Assembly (NCBI GenBank): GCA_024220505.1
Contig: JAKZZE010000001.1
Span: forward strand, 186,001 to 250,000
DNA length: 64,000 nucleotides
DNA from: Rhizopus arrhizus
Taxonomy: Eukaryota; Mucoromycota; Mucoromycetes; Mucorales; Rhizopodaceae
Reading direction: 5' to 3'
The position numbers were made by a program, and so were the translations under genes. The notes beneath the pieces were generated by a model. That model was not told where the DNA came from and did no database searches. It saw nothing but the letters and a program-made list of their open reading frames with translations. Below, one piece after another: positions 11,705 to 21,379 of the stretch (positions within the stretch are counted from its first letter, which is position 1; every line of letters starts with the position of its first letter).

Positions 11705-12105
11705 TGCTTACAGCACAGGAACAGTGACAGGGCATTATTTGAGCTTTTTGAAGGCCACTCTTGATGAAATGGGCAAGTATCCAGAAATGAAGGGGATTAC
11801 CTTGTCATAGATAATGCTCCTATCCATAGTTCAACGGATATAGGCAAGTATATTCACTCTCGAGGATATCGATACGCTTATCTTCCTCTGTATTCTCCTG
11901 AATTGAATCCAATTGAGCAATTTTGGTCCGTTGTCAAGAGTAAAGTTAAGCGAAATAAGTTCCTGGAAAAAGAATCACTAATGACAAGAATTGGTGAGGC
12001 TTGTGATAGCTTATGTTTAGTGATTTCAAAGGCTTTGTTTCTCATTCTGCCAAATGTTTTGGTAAGTGCTTCAACAAGGAGAGGTTATAAAAAGATGACG
12101 CGAAA
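11705..12105 (+). mobile_element. Tc1/mariner-type transposase fragment (DDE_3)
   Basis: This begins immediately after the LINE frame. The segment GTVTGHYLSFLKATLDEMG is followed, after a one-base frame break, by YLVIDNAPIHSS (second catalytic Asp), LPLYSPELNPIEQFWSVVKS (catalytic Glu region) and a basic C-terminus. These are the hallmarks of the Tc1/mariner superfamily. The N-terminal DNA-binding domain and the first Asp are absent. No inverted repeats were found. This is a fragment, not a working transposase. Confidence 0.75.
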
Positions 12106-12217
12106 CAAAAAAAAAAAAAAAGGCACATTACCACCACCTTTACCCACCTTTATCCACCACCTTTATCCACCACCTTTATCCACCTTCATCCACCTTCATC
12201 CACCTTTATCGTTTGTC
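12106..12217. repeat. Minisatellite of CCACCTTTAT-like units
   Basis: After a short A-run (about 12107-12120), roughly nine imperfect units of the pattern CCACCTTTATC or CCACCTTCATC follow in tandem to about 12210. It sits exactly at the 3' edge of the transposase fragment, so it may have grown at a transposon end. Confidence 0.7.
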
Positions 12218-12424
12218 CATCAATTTCACCATCGATATGTTTGATTTTTTTAATCAAAGTGATACATTAATGTGATATGCAACCAGAGACTTTTGGCAGC
12301 CTGGTGAAATTGTGTAAGTACAAGACTTTCAAACCCCTGACAGGATTGAGAAATCAAGGTTATGGGAAAAAAGAGAGAAAACTTTTTTTTGTTTCGTCTT
12401 TTGTCATGACAGTAGCACTGCTCA

Positions 12425-14107
12425 TAAAATTGACATGTCCATATTGCGATGATGAAGAATGTTTTAGATTCAAAATATACAACGTCATTGTCAACGCAAA
12501 CATTCCATTTTGTTACCATCACGCTCAAGAGGAGATCAACCTCCTAAGGATTCGAGAAAATATACAGAAGCTTTGCACGAGAAATATCCATCTATCCCAG
12601 TGAAGCTAACTTGCCCATGCTGTTGTGATTTGTTTGTCAATAAATCAGCACTTAAAGCACATGTTGATGAACAGCATAATGTTTTGCAAGTGAAATTTCC
12701 AGTCAACTTCATTTTTTACAAGCTCTATAATTATTTTTTAGCCAACAAAACTTAGAAACGCGCACAAGTGATTGGAATATTGATGGAGTAAGCGTAGTCG
12801 AAAAATTTCACAATTTTCGCGCGCATTGTGTTCAAAATAATTCGAAATACGTGAACATTGATGAGTTTTTTAATCAAATCTTGTAAGATTTTTTATTATT
12901 CATTCTTGGGATCGTCTAACTTTTTTTTGAAGGGCAATCTCATCAATTCTTGTGTTGCAACAAAGAAATGATTACCAAAGTATACCTTCTGAATACTTTT
13001 CGTCAAGTCTTCTTAAAGAAATGCATCGGCAACTATTACGAGAATTGAATGCTAGGAAAGTAATGAATGCAGAAACGTCAACACGAATTAAGGACACGCT
13101 CTTGGTAATCGTTTTTTTTTTTTCATAATTGATATATTGTGATAATCCATTTATTTTATTTTTATCTTCATAAGAATACCGCAGTGACGAAATTGACGGT
13201 CTGAAGACTCGACATGATCTGATTTCACTTGCAGAAAAGTCAACTGGTCCGGAAAGAAACGTTGTGCTTGCTGTGGAATCTTTGTGAGTATTCCATGCCA
13301 GCTGTATGAACTTTTTTGCTAACATATCTGCCTGTTTGCCTTTAGGATCCCGACAATGGCAGATGTTGATCTTCGTACAATTTCTGAAAACCATTTAGCA
13401 GCGTCATATATCCATCCTGTCATGCAAAGTTTGTTCTCCATTGCTTGCAACAATAAGGTGTCTCACTGGTAAAAGCCAAAAATTATGACCAATTTTTTTC
13501 TTAATATTTTTTGATCTGATTTTTAAGCTCAAACACTCTTCCTGAAGTTGATGATATCAATGGCAAAAGACCTGACTACATAGTCGATGTTTATGAACGA
13601 TATCAATGTGCATATTCAAGTTGTTTTGGAGAAATCAAGATTGAAAAAGCAAATGACACATTGAAGGTCTTGGATTTTTATCGCTTAGCAATATTTGGAA
13701 GAAATGCAATTGAAAACCATAATCTGAATGGAATTATTTGCTTCCAAACGATTGGTAATGGACCTACTGTATTGGAAATGAGCTTATTCACACTAATTTT
13801 ATGTTCTTGCTATTTAGGATCACTCGTTACATTTTATTACATGCTTCCCCGTGCTGGTTTCTTTATATTCCTGGAAGTTACGTCGATTAAGATACCATTG
13901 GTGAAAAGAGATATTGTATCAATCATTACCCACCTGGATGACATGCTCTCATTAGTGTGTCTTCATGAATTAGTAGAAAATACCAATGAACTAGCTTCAT
14001 CCTATCCCCCAATACTTCCATATGTATATGTGCAAAACGAATACAAATCATTGCCTAAAAAACGAAAACTATCTCTTACCTCGATATCGTCCTCATCGAA
14101 GCATTGA
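12425..14107 (+). pseudogene. Decayed C2H2-finger gene of a repeated Mucorales family
   Basis: Coding pieces in order: a first finger CPYCDDEECF whose histidines lie in another frame; a second finger, CPCCCDLFVNKSALKAHVDEQH (about 12614-12680, in full C2H2 spacing); then about 12766-12883, 12936-13108, 13172-13278, 13341-13467, 13530-13755 and 13819-14107. Most junctions have good splice sites, and the downstream part (LKTRHDLISLAEKSTGPE, then RLAIFGRNAIE and FYYMLPRAG) resembles a hypothetical protein that I recall as abundant in Rhizopus and Mucor. At least three places (finger 1, the junction near 12680-12770, the junction near 13108-13172) do not stay in frame with any GT-AG pair I can find. 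I therefore call it decayed. The function of the family is unknown. Confidence 0.5.
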
Positions 14108-14806
14108 AATTCTCTTCTTTTCATTCTTGCTTTAAATCTTGAAAATAAAATGCCAATATGATTTTTAATGAAAAAAATGGAATTTATTGAAGCGACAAGT
14201 AAAAATAAACATCAGTAAATACCGACATTGTTGTTGAACAACAAATTTTTTTGCCCGACTTTCATTTCAAAATCAGCGACTTTACTTTTCGAAACAGATA
14301 AGTAACTCAGATTATCATTCACCATCCCTTTCACGTTTACGAATAAAATGTCACAGAGAAAAGCTGGGTTGGTCTGAATTTTAATAAAGTATACCATGAC
14401 AGCCTACAGTATGGATTAAAGTAAAAAGAAAAAGAAGATAGAGAATACTGTTTAATAAAAAAGAATTCCTTGAGATTTATCTTTATGTAATACTGTAATT
14501 ATTCACAACCTGCACAGCTTAATCAGACTGCTTGGTTGAGGTACAAAGATCATGATAAAAACAATAAAAACAATACCAGAGAAGAGCAAGCTGAATTATA
14601 TACAAGCAGTAATACTTTACATTTAAATTTTCACAACCTCAGCTGCTGATTATCATGCAAAACATAATATTATAAAGATAGAGAACAGGATAGATAAGGA
14701 GTGATAAAACAAAGCCTTTTTTTAAGGGGTAGTTTGTATGTTTGAGGAACAGTGACTCATTGTATCTTACAATGCCTTTGACTCCGCATTGAATTATAAA
14801 TTTTCT

Positions 14807-14837
<31 letters not shown>

Positions 14838-14876
14838 TTATTATTTTTTTTTGTCTTTTCTTTCTTCTTTTGTAGA
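14108..14876. other. Intergenic region, 3' flank and transporter promoter
   Basis: No gene is supported. A poly(T) tract of about 28 nt (about 14809-14836) followed by pyrimidine-rich sequence ending in GTAG sits directly before the transporter ATG and could be a leader-intron acceptor or a promoter element. Confidence 0.4.
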
Positions 14877-16336
14877 ATGACTGGGGATGTTGAAGGAGTG
14901 ACAGGTTATGGTGCAATCCCTAATGTTGTGGTACAAGATGCTGATTTGTTACAATCAAGTAAACCAGGATATGGGACAAGATCAGTATTGGATGCTTCGC
15001 TCAATATTGTGAATGCTACTGTGGGTTCAGGTGTGATTGGCTTACCTTTTGCTCTTTTACTTTCTGGATTTACACTTGGAATCATTATTTCTATCTTTGT
15101 CGGTTTACTTACATTTGTAGCTATTTATTCCATGATCTGGACTGGACAAAGAAGTCAACTATTTAATTTTCCTTCACTTGCAGAGGTAGCTATGGGTAGA
15201 TTTGGTTATCATATGTTGAATTTGATGTTATTTATACAAAGTGCTGGATGTATCATTAGTTATTTTATATGTAAGTTTTATCGTATTTTATTTATAAATT
15301 CTAACTAAATACAATTATAGTGGTAGCAGATACTATTCCAGTCTTATTAGGACTTTATTTCCCTCAATATCCTTTATTAGCAGATCGTCAATTTGTTACT
15401 GTTCTTGTTGCTATCTTTGTGGTAGGTACTGATGTGGATGATAATACAATGACTAATGATCATATCAAGATATTTCCTCTTAATTTATTTAGATCCATTG
15501 GTGCATTAGCAAAGTGGTCTATCTTTGCTGTCTTATTATTACCTGTCATGATCTTTGCTGTCTTAATTCGAGCACCAGTCTATGCTCCTGATCATGATGC
15601 ACCTTTGTTTAAGATAGGTAAAGATCCTATTGGTGCAATGGGTATTATGTCATTTGCTTTTGTTTGCACTCAAGTTGCCTTTTCCAATTATTTATCACAA
15701 AAGAATCAATCCATGTCTGCTTGGAAATTAACTTCTGGTTTATCTACTGTGATGAGTTGGTCTATTTCTATTCTATTTGCTGTTATTGGCTATCTTAGTT
15801 TTGGTCAAGATGTGTCTTCAAACATATTTAGTAATTTCCCTGCAGACGATAATATTGTCAATATTGGTAGATTATCATTGGGTGTGTCGATAATATTAAC
15901 TGTACCGTAAGTACAATCTGAATAAGATCAGAATGGTGACTGACATGATTTCTAAAGTATGGCATTCTATCCTGCAAGAGATTCAGTGCAAAAAATGATT
16001 GGATTTGAGACTACTAATCGTCAACCGACAAACATTCAACATTATACTGTGACCATCATCTTGTTTACCTTCTTCTTGATCTGTGGTATCCGTGTTCATT
16101 CACTTGGAAAAGTTTATAGTCTTGTCGGTGGCATTGCTTCTTCATTTTTAGCATATATAATACCCGGTCTAAGCTATATTGCTGTATTCCATCCTAAATG
16201 GTTAAAACGTCCAGAACTTTTGATAGAAGACGATAATAAGGATATAGAAAGTATTTGGTGGCTAGATATTGCTTCTATTATCCTGGTTGGCTTTGGTTCT
16301 ATTGTCATGTTATTCACTGCACTGAATGCTTTCTAA
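14877..16336 (+). CDS. Vacuolar-type amino-acid transporter (AVT/Aa_trans)
   Basis: Exons 14877-15270, 15321-15421, 15470-15906 and 15958-16336 join in phase to 436 residues. The 48-nt second intron is in frame but has a clean donor, an ACTAAT branch site and a CAAG acceptor. Removing it restores the family's smooth TM segment. The opening NATVGSGVIGLPFALLLSGF is the signature first helix of the Aa_trans family (PF01490), and about 11 hydrophobic helices follow. Such proteins move amino acids, usually across the vacuole membrane in fungi (yeast Avt1-7), by proton coupling. The order and length suit an AVT2/SLC38-like member. The N-terminal 40 residues are soluble, as usual. Confidence 0.85.
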
Positions 16337-16842
16337 TTCACAAAATATTCCCCCCCCCCTTTTCCTTCTTATTCATGGAGGTTAATTCATTATTTTTTTA
16401 TTTTAAAATACACCTGAAGAAATAATTTTTTTTTTATAATCAATTATCATTTCTTGTAAACCATTCACATCAATCTATTCATCATCTTTACTGATCAACT
16501 TCATCAAAAAGAATAATTCTGCCCAACACTGTTCAATTAGTTGTAGGATCCTGTCTTGCTTTCCACACTCTTTCCCAACCCATTCTAGTCAGCATGAGTG
16601 GTCTTTACCAAATGATTAATAAAAACAAAGTATTTATTGACTCAAATAACGAAACAAATCGACTAAATGAATATGTAAAGACGTAAAGAAGTAGTTGAAA
16701 ATTGTATTTTGAGTATGCAAATTATCAAAAGTTTTTTTTTTCTCTTTCTTCATAAACACTGCACAACAAAACCTATAATTTTTATGCGAAAATGGATAGA
16801 CGGGTGAATTTAAACTAAACTTTTTTTTTTTCACATGTGAAA

Positions 16843-16876
<34 letters not shown>

Positions 16877-16898
16877 ATTTTCCCGAAAGTAGCAGCTA
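16337..16898. other. Intergenic region between transporter and C1-domain gene
   Basis: A C-run (16350-16359), AT-rich DNA and a T-run of about 29 nt (about 16845-16873) lie in this stretch. The T-run ends 26 bp before the next start codon. No coding signal was found on either strand. Confidence 0.4.
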
Positions 16899-18617
16899 AT
16901 GACAATCAAGTACCATGTATTTAATGAGAAGAACTTTAAAGGTCTTGTCTATTGTGACTATTGTGATAATTTACTTTGGGGTTTAGCAAGACAAGGTGTA
17001 CAGTGTACAGGTATATGGATTTGTAAAGAACACATACAGAAGCTGATATCCTGTGTGCATAGAGTGCGGATATAATTGTCATATAGCATGTAGTGATAAA
17101 GTTATTCAGTGTAGACCACCAAGACGTTGGAGTCCAGATTCACTTTCAGTAACAGATTCAGAACCTGATTCCATCTCAAAATATTCCACTAGTAAAACCA
17201 ATACTACAAGACCTTCACTTGACAGTCTACGCTATTTAGATGATGAGAATATAACTAGAAAGCCAAGATCTACAAGTAACCTGTATGATGATATACCATC
17301 GCGTTCAATAAAGAACATTGATGAACCATTAAAATCACCTACTTTATTGACCAACAATAAGCCATATCGAAAATCAATCAAATATCAGCTACAAAAATCA
17401 TCAAAAGCAGATCACAGTATGAGTCCTCAAGCAACCGCAAAAGCATTTACAAGATTGGTAGCGAGGTCAAGAGCCTTTTTTTATATTGGAAGAACAATTT
17501 ATGATATTTATTGTTGGAAAAATGTATATCATTCCTTATTCATTTGTTTACTTTGGGTATCTGCATGTAAAAAAAAAAAGGGATATTATTAATAGTGTAA
17601 CAAAGAGGGGGAACTGATATCATCATAGGCTTATACCCAAAAACTATTTTATTTATCCCACCTTTCATGATCTACATACTTTATAAGAGAATTGGATTAA
17701 AACCACAACAACGCGCTTCATTTGTCTTGATGCCTCGATATGATGAAAAAACAAGTGAATATTATGAAAACCTTGAGCAGATGCAACATGCCTTTGTGTT
17801 TTTTATTCGACTTTATGATAATTTGGCTTATCATCTAAATCATATCAGTTTGGATAGTTTCACATACAAGATTTTATTTGTACTGAGTGGATGTATGTCA
17901 TTAATACTATTTTATACTGGAAAAAATGTAATCGTATTGATGGGATTATTGGTTTTGTTGAACAAAACTTGGGTTGGTAGCGTAGTAGAAGCAATCTTAA
18001 TATTTGTGGCTGAATTATTACAAACATGCTTTGATATATTGCAAAAATTAAATTACAGTACGACAACACCTGAAAAGAAATCTATGATTGAAATATCTGT
18101 TTATGAGAATCAAAGATGGTGGGCTGGTATAGGCTATACATCACAAGTAATCGTATCTTATTCTTACATTATATCATTAATTTTTCTTTTTAAATAGATG
18201 CTTAGATCAGAAAGGACATCATGGTCTAATCTTACTGGATCAGAGCCACTGCCACCAAAAGATGATATTCCACCACCAGCACATTATGTATGGAAAGATG
18301 AATGGCATCTAGATACAAATGGTCCATGGGTAGATGAGGTGCTTGACATAGGTAAATTTGATTGTATAACAAGTTTTATTCATGAGTACTAACCTTATCA
18401 TAATCAATAGCGGTAAATTAAATACGAATCATTATGCTAAAAGCTAATTTTATTTGGTTAGACAATGGTAGATTGTGATGAAGATGGCTGGGTTTACTCA
18501 GACCATAAATGGTCCAACAATGAAATTAACAAGTATGATTTAATGACTGAAAATAGTACAACAAAAGCTTTAACAAGGAGAAGGAGATGGTATAGAAAGG
18601 CAGTTCTTATTTTATAA
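16899..18617 (+). CDS. C1-domain, Pex24-like dysferlin-domain membrane protein
   Basis: Predicted exons are 16899-17010, 17063-17566, 17629-18146, 18198-18351, 18411-18412 and 18462-18617 (481 residues). Residues about 5-54 form a complete C1 zinc finger (H, C-x2-C, C-x2-C, H, C, C; KYHVFNEKNFKGLVYCDYCD). A polar linker follows, then an integral-membrane Pex24/Pex28-32-type region (about 160-330) with long hydrophobic helices such as ACLYPKTILFIPPFMIYILY, and a C-terminal dysferlin domain (NQRWWAGIGYTSQ, WKDEWHLD, DEDGWVYSDHKW, RRRRWYRKAVL). Family members sit in the ER or peroxisome membrane and control peroxisome number; C1 domains often bind diacylglycerol. The joint at residues 430-431 requires a 2-nt exon or an unusual donor. 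The gene ends 26 bp from the convergent neighbour. Confidence 0.8.
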
Positions 18618-18643
18618 AAAAAAAAGGAAATAAAAATAAAAAA

Positions 18644-20996
18644 TTAAGAAGATGCTGCTATACGTTGTATTTCCTATTTATGATGATTAATTTATTATCG
18701 TTCACGCCTAACTTTTACTTACTAATTCTAAATCATCCATATTTGATAGACCATTATTATCAAGGCTATCAAATGCATCACCCACTAGTTTCAGTGAAGT
18801 AGATCTTGTCGGTAGATTTTTTTTATCTACGTACCGTATTATTAAAACTTAATTTACATGTCTGTACTGTAAATTACTAACTTACATGGTTGTTTTTTAT
18901 CAAAAGACGATAAACTATTTGAGCGCATAGGAACTTTTTTTAACAACTCATTACTTTTTTTCTTGTTATTTTCAAGTGATTGAATGGCCTCATCTAATCT
19001 TTTTATCACATTTTCAGTATTTGTCAGTGTAGGTTTACTTGTGCCATCTTGTTGCTGTGGTTTTAATAACTTTCTTACAACAGATCGGCAATTGTCCAGT
19101 GGAATAGGTTCAGATTGAGTGGCAGATGGCACAAGATGGTTTTTACGTAAAATAAATAGTTTTTCATTTGTCGTTATTGTTTCTCTGAGAATATCTGCTA
19201 ATAATTTATCTGCTGGCAACACTTTTTCTATCGAATAATTAATATGTGCCATTGAGGCAGTATTATTATTATAAATTTACCACTGCGCCCATTGGTTAAT
19301 AATGTCATATAATACATTGTATAATCTTGATTAGTTAAATGAAACTTTTCTAGAGCAGTAATGATCAAGTCGGAGATTGGTGTTAAAGTGGAAATCGCTA
19401 CCAACTTGTCTATTCTCTCCTTCTTTGGCTGGTTGGTGTCCTTTCTTAATAAACTACTCTTTCTAATCAATCCAGTGTTCTTTTTTATACTTTCATCTTC
19501 GCCATAATAAGATATTTTTACATAGGTTTGTCCATCCACCGTACGCTTGATTCTCTTATGTAATGCAAATCTAATCACTGAATCTTCACCAAAGTGCGCC
19601 TTGGCTCTTTGTCTTGCCTTGGATACACCCACACGAGTAACTTTAATCGTAGGCTGTTCAATAGATAACTTTTTGATATAAGTCAACGAAGGCATTGGCG
19701 TAGTAAGGTGATCACTCAATGATTGGAATATAGCAAGTGGTTTATCCTGAGGTAATAAAGTCAATTCATCTACACGTTAATCATTAGTGGATAAATTATG
19801 AATGCTATTATTATTACAATGTACCATTATCCATTGATTTTACTGTTAAATAGTATTCGATGCTACTAGCTCTAGTTGTATCTAATAAGGGTATATGAAA
19901 TTTCTCTAAAGCTAATTTTAACAACTGGTCTGCACTCATTTCAGGCGTCACTGCTACTGTTGCAAACATTGCTCCAACATTAATATTTCCTGAAAATATA
20001 CGTAATACATGGTATTGTCTATTATTTTCTTCTTCGTTTACTATTTTATCTTTCTTCATGCTGTTATTACTATTATTTCCAATAGAAAATAATCTCTTTA
20101 ATCCCGATACTGGCTTTGGTTGCTGTGGTAATGGTGAAGATGGTGAAGGTGGTAAGGGTTTTTTATTATTATTATCCTGCTCAGGAGGAGGATTCAATTG
20201 TATCAAAGGTGCCTTTCTCTTAGTGTTATTTTCTACTGGTTGATCTCTCTTACTACTTTCTTCCATTAGATGAATTGATTTATTTAGCTCTGGATTCAAT
20301 AGTGATGCCTCATTTTCTTCTTTTGCTACTTCCTCTTCTTCTTCTTCCTCCATCTCTTCTTTTTGTTCCTTATCATCATCAACGAGCGAATCAGTAGACA
20401 TTTCCTCAACCCAATGCTCATATACTGGTTCTTGTATACTAGCATTATCTTCGTCAATTAAGATTACTTGCAGTTGACATGCAAGATTTTTCGACAACTT
20501 GACTTTCTTCTTCACTCGTTTATTATTGCTACTTTTTGTATAATGTTTTGGTACTTGAGAAAGTTGAGTCACCTATTTAAATGCATATTACATAAAAAGG
20601 ATCGTCTATTATCCTCTCTGATTTACCTCTATATTACGATGCTTATTTAACCTAGCAAGTCTTTCAAACGGTGTCTATTTAAATAATTTTTGCTTTAGTT
20701 TATAAAAAGATAATTTTGAGTATTTTACCTCAATATTTTCTGCAGGAATATATCCAACTTCAGATGTCTTGAGTGCTTTTACTAACCACCAGTATGAGTT
20801 TGTGTCATCCAATAATGTCATCGCATCCCCTTTCACTACAGATGCTTGTCCATCCAGTGTGGCAACAAACGTGTGTAAGGCATAGACTAAATCAAAGTTT
20901 ATATCTTCATCAGGGATACTTGATTTAGAAGAATAAAATGAATCATTGTCATCATCATCATCACTGTCTTCACTTTCTTTTTCATTTTCGTCATCT

Positions 20997-21028
<32 letters not shown>

Positions 21029-21154
21029 TTCTTCATAAACAGTAGTAACTGCAAGAGAATTGTTATTTTTATTATTTTCTATAGCTAACTGCCTTGATTT
21101 TTGATATCTCTCTTTTAAAGCCTCTACTGAGCTATGCCTTGTATTTGTGGACAT
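18644..21154 (-). CDS. SH3 and twin Ras-association domain adaptor protein
   Basis: Seven exons on the minus strand (20729-21154, 20627-20674, 19825-20572, 19281-19769, 18886-19227, 18723-18826, 18644-18673) join in phase to 728 residues. An acidic Glu/Asp run lies at about residues 40-75. An SH3 domain (about 88-142) shows [19 protein letters not shown], the WW pair and [10 protein letters not shown] second acidic linker and a Pro-rich patch (PPPEQD... [14 protein letters not shown]) follow. Two segments look like Ras-association folds (about 350-440, [14 protein letters not shown]; and about 485-600, [11 protein letters not shown]). This is a signalling scaffold layout: SH3 to bind proline motifs and RA to bind a Ras-type GTPase, probably at sites of polar growth. 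No catalytic domain is present. The last 10-codon exon is short but in frame with good splice sites. Confidence 0.75.
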
Positions 21155-21379
21155 TCTTTATTTTACATAGAGCAAAAAAAAAAGAAAGAGAGAAAAGAAA
21201 ATGGACAAAAACAAAGAAAGCACGTTTTTTTTATATATTTTTTCAGTAATAAAGTTGATAATACTTTTGTAACACGTTTTTTTGATCCAACACTCAGCTC
21301 TTTTTTTTTTTTTCTCGGTTTAAAAAGAATACAAAGTGACGTTTGCTGCGACTTAAATTTTCTTTCTTTTTCTATAAAA

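Noticed and set aside
12106..12217. CRISPR-like repeat array
   Set aside because: The units are contiguous without spacers and only 10-11 nt long, so it is a minisatellite.
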